The notes under the pieces: model-generated
The model's database searches: none
What the model saw: the letters and a program-made list of their open reading frames with translations, nothing else
Told to the model about the DNA's origin: nothing
NCBI GenBank assembly: GCA_958412345.1
Contig: CATYSO010000004.1
Span: 62,001 to 126,000 of the forward strand
DNA from: an uncultured Collinsella sp.
GTDB taxonomy: Bacteria; Actinomycetota; Coriobacteriia; Coriobacteriales; Coriobacteriaceae
DNA length: 64,000 nt
Direction of reading: 5' to 3'
Shown here: one piece after another, positions 9,440 to 17,937 of the stretch
How positions within the stretch are numbered: the first letter of the stretch is position 1
Layout of the letters: the number at the start of each line of letters is the position of its first letter
Translations under genes and position numbers: made by a program

Positions 9440-10247
9440 TGAGCACACCTCCGACATGACAGGTCACGAGAGTGTAAATCAATACCGATAGACAGCCGGC
9501 TGCCGCGCCATACCCCAGAAGCGTGAGCTGGCCCATATCGCTATACCCAAGGGCACATCCGACTCCAAGGTACGGCCCCGGAAGGAGGAAGATCCATCGC
9601 AAAGATGGTATAGGCGCCTGAAGGAAGGCTCCGTAGAGCGTCAAGCTCATGACAAATCCAATTATCACCGCAGCCCCGCTAAATACAGCGCTGCTTGTGA
9701 TCCGATAGATGGTCACCGTCTCCAACGCAACCGATATCACCAATACGGCGTTGATTAACATCGCAGGCAAAAATGCAGCCAGCATTCCGTGCGTGCAGTT
9801 TTGTCCCCCACGTATTATGGCTATTGCAAGCAGAAGAAGGCAAAGCACGCTATATGCTGCGACAATCATTAAAGCAGACGAAAGCACGTGTGCCAGAGCC
9901 CCATTAAAGCGGGCGAGGCCTCTTGCCGAAGAAATTCGGTATCCCTCTTTATAGCCATGCTCCTGTAAAAGCACCAGACAAATGATGAGTGGGACGAACA
10001 GGGATGTACCGGCAAAAGCACTGCGCGCAAGGGACTCGTCAGGCGCAGAAGGGTCGATTACATTCCAGATGAAACCAATATCCTCCCCACAAACGCCATT
10101 GCCAAAGGCTAGCAACGTTGCTCCGTTATTTAGGATGACGCCAAAGAGAAGACCGAACGTCAACATAAGCGCAAGACCAAACTGCGCCGGGAACATTCTG
10201 TGCAAACGCATCAAATCTGCCCTTATGGGACGAATCGCCTGCTTCAT
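9423..10247 (-). CDS. ABC-2-type exporter membrane subunit (proximal)
   Basis: A 274-residue membrane protein (MKQAIRPIRADLMRLHRMFP) with about six hydrophobic segments. Several periplasmic-side Cys residues occur, as in NGVCGEDIG and GGQNCTHG. Its ATG overlaps the ATPase stop (ATGA at 10244-10247). Paired with the downstream membrane protein, it would form a heterodimeric channel as in lantibiotic-immunity transporters. The substrate is unknown; the adjacent Cys-rich peptide is the obvious candidate. Confidence 0.6.
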   Translation of the reverse strand: MKQAIRPIRADLMRLHRMFPAQFGLALMLTFGLLFGVILNNGATLLAFGNGVCGEDIGFIWNVIDPSAPDESLARSAFAGTSLFVPLIICLVLLQEHGYKEGYRISSARGLARFNGALAHVLSSALMIVAAYSVLCLLLLAIAIIRGGQNCTHGMLAAFLPAMLINAVLVISVALETVTIYRITSSAVFSGAAVIIGFVMSLTLYGAFLQAPIPSLRWIFLLPGPYLGVGCALGYSDMGQLTLLGYGAAAGCLSVLIYTLVTCHVGGVLNGSSD

Positions 10248-10969
10248 AGCGAGACCGCCTTCATCAAGCGCCTGTAATACTCTTTTAGGGACGACGCCTC
10301 ATCCCTTATGACATCCATCGATTCTTTTTTCAGCAGTTCACCGTCATGGATAAACACGCAACTTGTTGCAACCGATGCCAACTCATCCAAATCATGGCTA
10401 GAGATGAGCATGGTCTTGCCCTGCTCCCGATTCAATCGTCCGATAAGTGCCCATATATTCTCGATGCCCAGCGGGTCCAACCCATTTGCCGGCTCATCAA
10501 AAATAAGCAAGTCAGTGTCACCCAACAAAGCCGTAGCTATATCCAGCCGCCGTTTCATTCCCAGAGAAAAACTGCTCATGCTCTTTTTCTCTTCGACGTC
10601 CAGTCCAACCAGACTCAAAACGCGAGGAACCTCATGTTTCTCATCGAGCCCCCATTCCGCACATCGGATCTGAAGATTCTCAGCCGCACTGAGGGATTGG
10701 TATGCTCCGCAGGAATCTGGCACATAGCCGACACGCGTCCGCATCAGGCTCAGCTCTTTTTTCGACTTGCCTCCAAAGAGCTCCACGCTCCCCGACGATG
10801 GCTCGCAGAGGCCCAAGACGATTTTAATAAGCGTGCTTTTGCCCGCACCGTTTGCACCAACAAGGGCACAGAGCTCAGACTGATGCACCTCGAAGGAAAC
10901 GTCATGCAAAACGCGCCGCTTCCCATAGCGCTTCGACACCTTTGATAGCTTTACCGCTGGTGCGCTCAT
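10244..10969 (-). CDS. BcrA/LanF-type ABC transporter ATPase
   Basis: A 241-residue ATPase with Walker A GANGAGKST, a signature region in the form SFSLGMKRRLDIATALLG, and Walker B LLIFDEPANGLDPLGI. This signature is typical of the BcrA/LanF drug- and bacteriocin-resistance subfamily. It is followed by ISSHDLDELASVA. It lies 68 bases after the small peptide gene, beyond a hairpin at 11001-11028, and is translationally coupled to the first permease. Likely job: export of, or self-protection against, a peptide. Confidence 0.88.
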   Translation of the reverse strand: MSAPAVKLSKVSKRYGKRRVLHDVSFEVHQSELCALVGANGAGKSTLIKIVLGLCEPSSGSVELFGGKSKKELSLMRTRVGYVPDSCGAYQSLSAAENLQIRCAEWGLDEKHEVPRVLSLVGLDVEEKKSMSSFSLGMKRRLDIATALLGDTDLLIFDEPANGLDPLGIENIWALIGRLNREQGKTMLISSHDLDELASVATSCVFIHDGELLKKESMDVIRDEASSLKEYYRRLMKAVSL

Positions 10970-11000
10970 AGTCCACCCATTCTGCTAGATAACAAAACCG

Positions 11001-11028
11001 CTGTTGCCAGACTGTCGTCTGGCAACAG
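11001..11028 (-). terminator. Hairpin attenuator between peptide gene and ABC ATPase
   Basis: CTGTTGCCAGAC, loop of four, GTCTGGCAACAG: a perfect 12-bp stem. On the minus strand it is followed by CGGTTTTGTTA. Partial termination here would give more peptide message than transporter message, a usual layout for bacteriocin and RiPP precursors. Confidence 0.7.
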
Positions 11029-11037
11029 CCACAACTG

Positions 11038-11166
11038 CTAGGAATAAACACCGCAGTAGTTTTTACTGCAGTTCTTGGTGCAGACGCGTGCTCCACAGAA
11101 TTTTTTGCAGTAACCGTTGCACCCACCACCGGGGTCCACATAGCTCGGCTTTACTATCCAGCTCAT
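11038..11166 (-). CDS. 42-residue six-cysteine peptide (candidate RiPP or bacteriocin precursor)
   Basis: A short gene with a strong ribosome site (AAAGGAGG nine bases before the ATG). It starts MSWIVKPSYVDPGGG and then carries Cys at 16, 20, 24, 29, 33 and 38, in the pattern C-x3-C-x3-C-x4-C-x3-C-x4-C, ending GVYS. All six Cys lie in the C-terminal 27 residues; the N-terminal part could be a short leader. It heads an operon with a BcrA-type ABC exporter, separated by an attenuator-like hairpin. Regular Cys spacing recalls Cys-rich peptides matured by radical SAM enzymes or folded by disulfides. No maturase lies next to it, so modification is unproven. Confidence 0.65.
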   Translation of the reverse strand: MSWIVKPSYVDPGGGCNGYCKKFCGARVCTKNCSKNYCGVYS

Positions 11167-11312
11167 ATCGTTCCTCCTTTCTCTTATCGAATTTACTTCT
11201 AGTTATTGTTTGCCGATAGCTTGAATTTGTCAAGATAATTTCAAAAGAAAGGACCTACGTTAAACACGGGTCCCATCGCACTGATATTTCGTTTTTAGCT
11301 GTTCGCTTTACG

Positions 11313-11642
11313 CTACTCGTCGCTCAAATCGACGGCGAAGACTGATGTCGGAAGCGACGCCTCGTTGCCTCCGCCGTCCCGCATCTGCCTCACGACATTT
11401 TTTGCGCGCTCGACAATAAGCTCCTCGAGCTCCTCCTCGCTCACACGCTGAATAATATCTCCCGGCTGACAATCAAGTTCATCACAGATATCGAGAAGCG
11501 TCTTGAGGCGAATGGCTTTAATTTTTCCGTTTCTTAGCTTTGAAATATTAGCCGGAGTATGCCCCGTCGCCCGAATCAGATCGGCGCTGGTCTTTCCGGT
11601 CTTAAGCAGCTGTGTCTCGAGCTCGATGATGAGATAGCTCAT
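11313..11642 (-). CDS. XRE-family regulator (YozG-like)
   Basis: A 109-residue protein with an N-terminal Cro/CI helix-turn-helix (ADLIRATGHTPANISKLRNG then AIRLKTLLDICDELDCQPGD). The last part is typical of the YozG/PF13443 class, and a charged tail follows. It starts nine bases after the stop of the DUF2975 membrane protein, a common pairing in Gram-positive genomes. Target unknown; it may regulate its own operon or the adjacent peptide/exporter unit. Confidence 0.85.
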   Translation of the reverse strand: MSYLIIELETQLLKTGKTSADLIRATGHTPANISKLRNGKIKAIRLKTLLDICDELDCQPGDIIQRVSEEELEELIVERAKNVVRQMRDGGGNEASLPTSVFAVDLSDE

Positions 11643-11651
11643 GTTTCCTCC

Positions 11652-12212
11652 CTACACAAGCTCATCAGACTGCTCTTGGAGCAGCGAGGCATAACTCCAG
11701 ATCGCCGAGATAAATAAACAGACGACCGCGCCGATAAACGACCCCGCATCCAAGGTAACACCTTGGCAAATCGCAACAACGAAGGAATGAGGCACGATGT
11801 AAAGCTCCAGTCCGCCAATGGTGAGATCGACCGATTCATAGGCATCAACAAGCGAAACCGCGGCGTTAACAGCAAAGGCAAGTGCAAGAACACGGATAAG
11901 CCGCACATGCGCCTTGGTAAAGGGCGATACGCCCCGCGAGATGTTACGGCTGATTCCGCACAAAACGACAAGCGAAACACCCGCGACAAGCGCCATGCAC
12001 AGTCCGCTTGGGATAACGATGCGCCCGCCATCGAGAAGCGTCACGACACCGAAAGAATCGACGGAAGCAACGTTTGCAATCGCATACCAGATCACGTAAA
12101 CAACCAACGCGGCAAAAGCGACGAGCATTCCCGCAAAAACGACCGTCATGCAAAAACCGAGCTTCCTGATATTTTCGCGCGCCTTGGTCATGCGCTGAAC
12201 GCTGTTGGACAT
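11652..12212 (-). CDS. DUF2975 membrane protein
   Basis: A protein of about 186 residues with four hydrophobic segments and the charged N-terminus MSNSVQRMTKARENIRKLG. The ISRNISRGVSPFTKAHVRLIR loop between helices two and three is typical of DUF2975 proteins. The ATG at 12212 is chosen because GAGGGTGAG precedes it; an upstream in-frame start at 12311 has no support. It is co-transcribed with the YozG-like regulator that follows. Function is unknown; the pair may form a membrane-linked switch. Confidence 0.8.
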   Translation of the reverse strand: MSNSVQRMTKARENIRKLGFCMTVVFAGMLVAFAALVVYVIWYAIANVASVDSFGVVTLLDGGRIVIPSGLCMALVAGVSLVVLCGISRNISRGVSPFTKAHVRLIRVLALAFAVNAAVSLVDAYESVDLTIGGLELYIVPHSFVVAICQGVTLDAGSFIGAVVCLFISAIWSYASLLQEQSDELV

Positions 12213-12354
12213 ACACTCACCCTCATTGAACCTATCGTTATCGGAATAGTTTATCGAACAACGATATGGATTGCATGCGGAAAGCCCCGCCAGTGCGCAT
12301 AGCCCACTCACTAATCAGAATGGGTGAGAGTGGATTTTTGGACACGTATCGAAC

Positions 12355-12418
12355 GAGAGTGGATAATCTCCCACTTTGAGGCCGCCACCGGGCCTAAAAC
12401 GGGAGATTATCCACTCTC
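12355..12418. repeat. Long intergenic hairpin (18-bp perfect arms)
   Basis: GAGAGTGGATAATCTCCC (12355-12372) faces its exact complement (12401-12418), with an inner AGGCC/GGCCT stem. It lies downstream of the hpt gene on the minus strand and upstream of DUF2975. A partial direct copy of the arm start occurs about 28 bases to the left. It may be a terminator or a repeat; no T-run follows. Confidence 0.75.
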
Positions 12419-12486
12419 ATAGTCATTGGGGACGCCCTTTTATGTCTACATCAACGGACTCTGGGCGACACAAGGCCTGCAAGCTC

Positions 12487-12843
12487 TTATTCAGCCGCCT
12501 CGCGCAGGGCCGACATCGTAGCCGCATATTGCTGTTGCAGCGCATGCATTCCCTCGCGAGCGCCGTCAACGGCATCGGCGCCGCGCAGCGCTTCGGTCAC
12601 CACGACCGCCGGCTCGTACAGATTATCGAATCCCAGGTTCTGGCTCACGCCCTTGAGCGTATGCACCGCCATAAACGCTTCCTTGGCATCTCCTGCCGCC
12701 ATGGCAGCTTCCAGCTTGTCCATGCTCTCGTCATCCAAAAACTTGAGGGCAAAGCGGGCAAGCATTTCCTCGCCCATCAGCCGAGCGCACGCGTCATCAT
12801 AATTAGCGCCGATCTTCTCATACGCCTCACGCATGGAAATCAT
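12487..12843 (-). CDS. Hpt-domain phosphotransfer protein
   Basis: A 118-residue stand-alone histidine-phosphotransfer protein. The phospho-accepting His is residue 61 in AVHTLKGVSQNLGF, within the usual four-helix pattern. It follows the REC-containing GGDEF/HD-GYP protein by 24 bases and probably exchanges phosphate with its receiver domain. No hybrid histidine kinase is encoded nearby, so the phosphate source is elsewhere. Confidence 0.88.
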   Translation of the reverse strand: MISMREAYEKIGANYDDACARLMGEEMLARFALKFLDDESMDKLEAAMAAGDAKEAFMAVHTLKGVSQNLGFDNLYEPAVVVTEALRGADAVDGAREGMHALQQQYAATMSALREAAE

Positions 12844-12867
12844 GGGTTAAAAACTCCTTTGGTCAAA

Positions 12868-14748
12868 CTAAATCGTGGGAAACGCAACGACGTCGGCGGG
12901 GCGTGCCAACGTCTCGGCAATTTGGTCTTGCACCTCGAGCAGGCAATCGAGCAGCAGCGGGTTAAAGGTGCCGCACTTACCGTCCAGGATCATCTGGATC
13001 GCCTTCTCGTGCGGGATAGCGTCCTTGTACACGCGCACGCTCGTCAGGGCATCGTACACGTCAGCCACCGAAACCACCTGTGCGGCGATGGGAATTTCGT
13101 CGCCCTTAAGGCCATCGGGATAACCCTTGCCGTCCCAGCGCTCGTGATGCCAACGCGCAATCTGGTACGCATATTCCATAAGCGCATTGCCGGCGTGATG
13201 GCTACCCAGTTCAAGCAGCATGTCGGCGCCGATCGTGGTATGCGTCTTCATAATCTCGAACTCCTCGGGCGTAAGGCGTCCGGGCTTGTTGAGGATCGCA
13301 TCGTCAATCGACATCTTGCCGATATCGTGCAGCGCCGAAGCCAGGGCGATCGTGGAGCGTTCCTCATTGTCGAGGGAGATCGTGCCGCTACGCTGGACCA
13401 GACAGCCAAGCAGCAGCTCGGTCAGCTTTTCGATGTTCGTAACGTGCCTGCCGCTCTCGCCGTTGCGAAGCTCCATGACGCCGGCCATGATGTCGATGAG
13501 CATGCGGCTGTTCTTGACGCGCTCGTTGTACTGCTGGGACAGCAGGTTCGTCAGGCGGCGCTGTTTGGCGTATAGGCGGATGGTGTTGCTTACACGGCGG
13601 CGCACGACACGGGAGTCAAACGGGCGGTTGATATAGTCCGAGGCGCCCAGCTCGTACGCGCGCAGAACCATATCATCGGAATCTTCGCTCGAAATCATGA
13701 TGACAGGCAGATTATCGATACCCGTTCGGCGCGACAGATCGGCCAGCACCTCAAAGCCGCTTATGCCCGGCATGACAATGTCCAGCATCACGAGCGACAA
13801 CTCATCGCCATAGCGGTCGACCATGTCGAGCGCTATACGACCGTTATCGGCCTCGAGGATGCAATACTCGTCCTTGAGCATCTCGCTGAGAATGGCTCGG
13901 TTCATCTCGGAGTCATCGATAATAAGCACCAAGGGCTTTTCGCTTTGGAAGGCCTCGATGGAATCGGCATCGGTCACGACCGTACCGGCTTTTGCCTTAG
14001 CGCGGCTCAATAACTGGGCAGCGCGGCCAACGCCCTCATCGACCGTCTCGCCATGAATGCGAACGCCACCAACACATGCCGTCAAGCTCACGTACTCATG
14101 GCCCGGAATAATCGTGGAACGAACGGCATCGGACACCTGATGCAGGCGACGGGTGAAGTCATCGGAGGGAATATTGGGCATGACAACCACAAACTTGTCG
14201 CAGCCATAGCGCACAAGCTCGTCAGTCGAACGGATTCCGCTGCGTATGGCTGTCGCCACAGCACCGAGCGCAAGGTCGCCGGCATGACGGCCACATGTAT
14301 CGTTGAAGACCCTAAAATCATCAAGGTCGATCATCGCAACGCCGGCATTCATGCGGGCGCTTCGGAGCTTTTCCTCGTAATATCGGCGATTGCGCACATT
14401 CGTCAGCACGTCGGTGTAGACAAGGTCCTCTTCTGCAGCCTCTTGCTCATCAATCGGACGCACCATCAGCAGGACGTGAGGCTCGCCCTCGACCTTCAGA
14501 GGGCGCAGGCGAGCGCGGTACTCAGTGCCATCATTGAGCAGTTGCTCCGACACCTCATCGGAGTCTGCCAAAGCCTCAAGACTCGACTGGCGCAAACAAG
14601 GACACCGATCGCCGGCGAGCAGGCAGTTAGGCTCGCTCTTAATCTGATCGGCCGACAGCAAACGCACCACGGGGTAGGTCTTCGCGACGCGGGCGACCTC
14701 AGCGGCAGCCTCCTCGTCGGTTAGATTGACCTCGTGATTATTGAGCAT
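12868..14748 (-). CDS. Degenerate GGDEF - REC - HD-GYP signalling protein
   Basis: A 626-residue protein. The N-terminal part (1-100) has a Cys cluster (C42, C49, C51). A GGDEF-like domain (about 108-265) has its signature changed to YGCDKF (181-186), so cyclase activity is probably lost. A receiver domain (about 272-395) has IIDDSEMNR and the phospho-Asp D323 in MLDIVMPG. A C-terminal HD-GYP domain contains HDIGK, HHERWDGKGYPDG and VADVYDAL, the full set for c-di-GMP phosphodiesterases. It probably lowers c-di-GMP when phosphorylated through the adjacent Hpt protein. The start at 14748 is the only nearby ATG. Confidence 0.88.
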   Translation of the reverse strand: MLNNHEVNLTDEEAAAEVARVAKTYPVVRLLSADQIKSEPNCLLAGDRCPCLRQSSLEALADSDEVSEQLLNDGTEYRARLRPLKVEGEPHVLLMVRPIDEQEAAEEDLVYTDVLTNVRNRRYYEEKLRSARMNAGVAMIDLDDFRVFNDTCGRHAGDLALGAVATAIRSGIRSTDELVRYGCDKFVVVMPNIPSDDFTRRLHQVSDAVRSTIIPGHEYVSLTACVGGVRIHGETVDEGVGRAAQLLSRAKAKAGTVVTDADSIEAFQSEKPLVLIIDDSEMNRAILSEMLKDEYCILEADNGRIALDMVDRYGDELSLVMLDIVMPGISGFEVLADLSRRTGIDNLPVIMISSEDSDDMVLRAYELGASDYINRPFDSRVVRRRVSNTIRLYAKQRRLTNLLSQQYNERVKNSRMLIDIMAGVMELRNGESGRHVTNIEKLTELLLGCLVQRSGTISLDNEERSTIALASALHDIGKMSIDDAILNKPGRLTPEEFEIMKTHTTIGADMLLELGSHHAGNALMEYAYQIARWHHERWDGKGYPDGLKGDEIPIAAQVVSVADVYDALTSVRVYKDAIPHEKAIQMILDGKCGTFNPLLLDCLLEVQDQIAETLARPADVVAFPTI

Positions 14749-14959
14749 ATGGGGCCCTTTCGATAGTTTCGCATGGTAGCGGTGGGTTCCAAATGCTACA
14801 AGGGTAACACCTTGTCGATGCAGGTAAGTACGTGAATGCTGTTACATTTTTATGAGTTGGCAGGCGGCGCGATTGAAGTCGCAGACGTGAGGTTTTGAGC
14901 ACATTTGTTAACACGGCCGAAACGTTTGCGGGTGAAGCCTGCTTTAGCCATTGCGGGTG

Positions 14960-15757
14960 TTAGAGCCCCAGGATGCCACGGACAGCCCGGGCAGCCGCTG
15001 CCGGGCGATCGCGCAGACCGTTATGCGCGCCCGGGATCGTCACGAGAAGACAATCGAGATATTCGGCAGCCGCTCGCGTACCAGCCTCACGGGGCGTGCC
15101 AATCGAGAGCTCGCCCAGGAGCACGGCGGCCACCGTTTTTGACGCGCGAACGCTATCCCAATCGGGAACGCAGGTCATAGTAATCCCGTATTCGTTTGCC
15201 ATGAAACTGCGGCCGTTGCGCAGGGCATGCTTGGCTTCTGCTTCGGTCGTTCCAGGAGCCTCGGGGTCCAAGTCGCCGAGGGCTCCAAGGAAGGCCCGTA
15301 ATGCCCTGGAGACCTTTCCCGCGGCGATCATCTCGAGCAAAACCGGGGCAGCGCCCAGACCGGCACCCTCATCCGTCACGGCGGGTTCATGCAGAATCGC
15401 ACGCGAGATTATGGCGGGGTTTGCACGGAGAAGCTTCAGGGCCACCAACGTACCGGCACTGTGCGCGAGTACGTTTGCCGGAGCGCCAATATGCTCGATA
15501 ACGGCCTGCAGGTCGGCGGCCTGGGCGGCGAGGTCGTAGCGTCCGTCCGCAGCGTCGCCGCTCTCGCCGCAACCGCGGCGGTCGTAGGCAATTACGCGGT
15601 AGTTGCGACTGAGCTCACAAGCGATGCCGTCGAAAAATGTGCCGTCGACACAAGCGCCGTGCACGCACACCAAGGCAGGAGCATCAGGCGACACAACCGG
15701 GCCGGCATATTCGCGACAGGCAATCGTGGTGCCCGCATTCTCGACCGTAAAATCCAT
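14960..15757 (-). CDS. Alpha/beta hydrolase
   Basis: A 265-residue alpha/beta-hydrolase fold. VCVHGACVDGTFFD carries the oxyanion HG. LAHSAGTLVAL is the nucleophile elbow (Ser, in the form AHSAG rather than GxSxG). The catalytic His is in PGAHNGLRD near the C-terminus. IAYDRRGCGESG is typical of the family. The substrate is unknown. It is divergent from the radical SAM gene and stands alone. Confidence 0.85.
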   Translation of the reverse strand: MDFTVENAGTTIACREYAGPVVSPDAPALVCVHGACVDGTFFDGIACELSRNYRVIAYDRRGCGESGDAADGRYDLAAQAADLQAVIEHIGAPANVLAHSAGTLVALKLLRANPAIISRAILHEPAVTDEGAGLGAAPVLLEMIAAGKVSRALRAFLGALGDLDPEAPGTTEAEAKHALRNGRSFMANEYGITMTCVPDWDSVRASKTVAAVLLGELSIGTPREAGTRAAAEYLDCLLVTIPGAHNGLRDRPAAAARAVRGILGL

Positions 15758-15982
15758 GTTGTGCCCCCATCATCAATGCCCATCCGGCTGCACGTCAGTA
15801 CGGCTGGATGGGCCCGTATTGCCTTACGCCTTGTTAACAGATTAACTTTACCCGACCCGAGGCTTTTCATGGCACGGCATCATGAGCGACGTGAAAAAAC
15901 GAGACTTGTAAAGCAAGAGCCCGCACCTTGCTTTGGAGCCGATGCTATGCTTAGGCGCAATAGTCTTGAGGAGCATATGCCT

Positions 15983-16759
15983 ATGTCTACGTTTTTGAAT
16001 GTCAGCCCCATCTTTGGGCCCGTTCGCAGCCGTCGCCTTGGTCTCTCGCTCGGCGTCAACATGATGCCGGCCAGCGGCAAAATCTGCACGTTCGACTGCA
16101 TCTACTGCGAAAACGGCCTCAACGCCGAGCGCCCCTGCCATGAGCCGTACAACACAGCTGCCGTGGTACTCGACGCGCTCGAGGCAAAGCTGCGCGAGAT
16201 GGCAGCCGAGGGCGAGCTCCCCGATGTGATCACCTTCGCAGGCAACGGCGAGCCCACCGCCGCACCGGAGTTTCCGCAGGCCATCGCCGGCGCCGTCGCG
16301 CTGCGCGACGGGCTTGCCCCAAACTCCAAGATCGCCGTGCTCTCCAACGGCACGCGCGCCGACCGTCCCCAGGTACACGATGCGCTCATGATGGTCGACG
16401 ACAACATTCTTAAGCTCGATACCGTCGACCCGGCGTTTATCCAGCTGCTCGACCAGCCTGTTGGCCCCTACGACGTCGAGCACCAGATCGAGACGTTCGC
16501 AAGCTTTGACGGTCACGTTATTATCCAGACGATCTTTTTGACCGGCGAGTATCAGGGTAAGCTCATCGACAACACCGGCGAGGAGTACGTTGCCCCCTGG
16601 CTCGCGGCGCTTGAGCGCATTCGCCCGCAGGAGGCGACCATCTACACGGTGGCGCGCGAGACACCGGTCGCCGGCCTTGCTAAAGCGGCGCCCGAGGTGC
16701 TCGACAAGATCGCCGCACGCGTGCGCGCCCTCGGCATCCCCTGCCAGGTGAGCTACTAG
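15983..16759 (+). CDS. Radical SAM protein (COG0731-like)
   Basis: A protein of about 258 residues. The N-terminal FGPVRSRRLGLSLGVN is followed by the CX3CX2C cluster motif CTFDCIYCE, and FAGNGEPTAAPEF acts as the GGE-like SAM-contact motif. This layout matches small radical SAM proteins of COG0731 (TYW1-related). GAGGAG at 15968-15973 gives good spacing to the ATG at 15983; the ATG at 15977 is too close. The reaction is unknown. It has no SPASM-type C-terminal extension. Confidence 0.85.
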   Translation: MSTFLNVSPIFGPVRSRRLGLSLGVNMMPASGKICTFDCIYCENGLNAERPCHEPYNTAAVVLDALEAKLREMAAEGELPDVITFAGNGEPTAAPEFPQAIAGAVALRDGLAPNSKIAVLSNGTRADRPQVHDALMMVDDNILKLDTVDPAFIQLLDQPVGPYDVEHQIETFASFDGHVIIQTIFLTGEYQGKLIDNTGEEYVAPWLAALERIRPQEATIYTVARETPVAGLAKAAPEVLDKIAARVRALGIPCQVSY

Positions 16760-16801
16760 CAAAACCACGCAGCAGCTAGTGCCCGTCATCCCACTCCATC
16801 G

Positions 16802-16866
16802 GTTGCGGTGATATAGTTCCTGTTTATGCTGTTAAACCGCTTAAATCGGAACTATATCACCGCAAC
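16802..16866. repeat. P-family palindrome (copy 1)
   Basis: GTTGCGGTGATATAGTTCC (16802-16820) and its exact complement (16848-16866), separated by 27 bases. It is related to the palindromes at 37891-37955 and 36672-36735. It lies about 55 bases upstream of the methionine aminopeptidase gene. Confidence 0.85.
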
Positions 16867-16919
16867 TTTTATGGACGCGTGGGTGGGCTATACTAGCTGC
16901 GGATGAAAGGAAGTTAGCC

Positions 16920-17807
16920 ATGTATGACAAAGGACCCGTGCCCGGCCGCAACGACGCTTGCTGGTGCGGCAGCGGCAAGAAATACAAGAAATGCCATAGC
17001 GCCTTTGATGAGCGTCTCGAACGCTTGTGGGAAGAGGGCTGGGAGGTTCTGCCCCGCACGCTCTACAAGACGCCCGCCGATATCGAGGGCATCAAGCGCT
17101 CGGCCGCCATCAACGTGGGCGTGCTCGATTATGTGGGCGAGCATATCGCCGCAGGCATGACCACCAACCAGATCGACCAGATGATCTACGACTACACCGT
17201 CGAGCACGGCGGCACGCCAGCCGACCTCAACTACGAGGGCTACCCCAAGAGCGTGTGCACCTCGATCAACGACGTCGTCTGCCACGGCATCCCCTGCGAT
17301 GCGGATGTGCTGCACGAGGGCGACATCATCAACGTGGACTGCTCCACGATCCTAGACGGCTACTTTAGCGACTCGAGCCGTATGTTCTGCATCGGCGAGG
17401 TCTCGGCCGAGCGCCAGCGCCTGGTCGACGTCACCCGCGCCAGCGTGGAGGCGGGTCTGGCGGCCGTCAAACCATGGCTACCGCTGTCCGTTATGGCCGA
17501 GGCCGTGCAAAAGACGGTCGAGGACGCCGGCTTTAGCGTGGTGCGCGAGTACGGTGGACACGGCATCGGTAAGGAGTTCCACGAGGACCCGTTTGTGGGC
17601 TTTACCACCGAGGCGCCCGATGTGGACACCATCATGGCCCCGGGTATGGTCTTTACCATCGAGCCCATGGTCAACGCCGGAGCGCCCGACATCAAGATTA
17701 GCAAGGGCGACGGCTGGTGCGTGCGCACCAAGGACGGCAGTGATTCGGCCCAGTGCGAGGTGCAGCTCGTGGTGACCGAAGATGGTTACGAGCTGCTGAG
17801 CTGGTAG
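16920..17807 (+). CDS. map: Methionine aminopeptidase type I with N-terminal SEC-C motif
   Basis: A 295-residue MetAP. An N-terminal SEC-C zinc motif (GRNDACWCGSGKKYKKCH, about 9-26) precedes the catalytic domain. Metal and active-site motifs are NVDCSTILDGYFSDSS, GGHGIGKEFHEDP, FTIEPM and the final AQCEVQLVVT. It removes N-terminal Met from nascent proteins. The SEC-C motif, also found in SecA, is thought to aid ribosome docking. AAAGGAAG precedes the ATG. It is a single gene with its own terminator. Confidence 0.93.
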   Translation: MYDKGPVPGRNDACWCGSGKKYKKCHSAFDERLERLWEEGWEVLPRTLYKTPADIEGIKRSAAINVGVLDYVGEHIAAGMTTNQIDQMIYDYTVEHGGTPADLNYEGYPKSVCTSINDVVCHGIPCDADVLHEGDIINVDCSTILDGYFSDSSRMFCIGEVSAERQRLVDVTRASVEAGLAAVKPWLPLSVMAEAVQKTVEDAGFSVVREYGGHGIGKEFHEDPFVGFTTEAPDVDTIMAPGMVFTIEPMVNAGAPDIKISKGDGWCVRTKDGSDSAQCEVQLVVTEDGYELLSW

Positions 17808-17816
17808 CCGTGGATG

Positions 17817-17860
17817 CGCCGGATGCTGACGGGCACGCTCGTCTTGCATCCGGCGTTTTT
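17817..17860 (+). terminator. Intrinsic terminator of map
   Basis: CGCCGGATGC and GCATCCGGCG (10-bp stem, 19-base loop) followed directly by TTTTTG. Confidence 0.88.
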
Positions 17861-17882
17861 GTTTGAACGTTTTGCCTGATAT

Positions 17883-17919
17883 AACCTGCCAGAATAAACC
17901 TGTCCCTTTTTTGTAGGTT
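17883..17919. repeat. R-family hairpin repeat (R3)
   Basis: A diverged copy of the CCTGCCAAAA ... ACCTGTCCC ... TTGTAGGTT hairpin, lying between the map terminator and the start of the hydroxyacid dehydrogenase gene, so not at a gene end. Confidence 0.7.
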
Positions 17920-17937
17920 GAGCGGAGAGGACTGCTT

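Noticed and set aside
11038..11166. Assignment of the peptide to a named family such as SCIFF
   Set aside because: It has six Cys in 42 residues but the spacing and leader do not clearly match, and the usual radical SAM partner is missing.
12326..12341. Partial repeat of the 12355 hairpin arm
   Set aside because: Only about ten bases match, too short to call a separate element.
14749..14959. Possible RNA gene or regulatory element upstream of the GGDEF/HD-GYP gene
   Set aside because: No stable stem, terminator or tRNA-like pattern was found in the 211 bases.
15983..16759. Radical SAM protein as maturase of the Cys-rich peptide
   Set aside because: It is nearly 5 kb away on the other strand, has the COG0731-like layout and lacks a SPASM or leader-binding extension.
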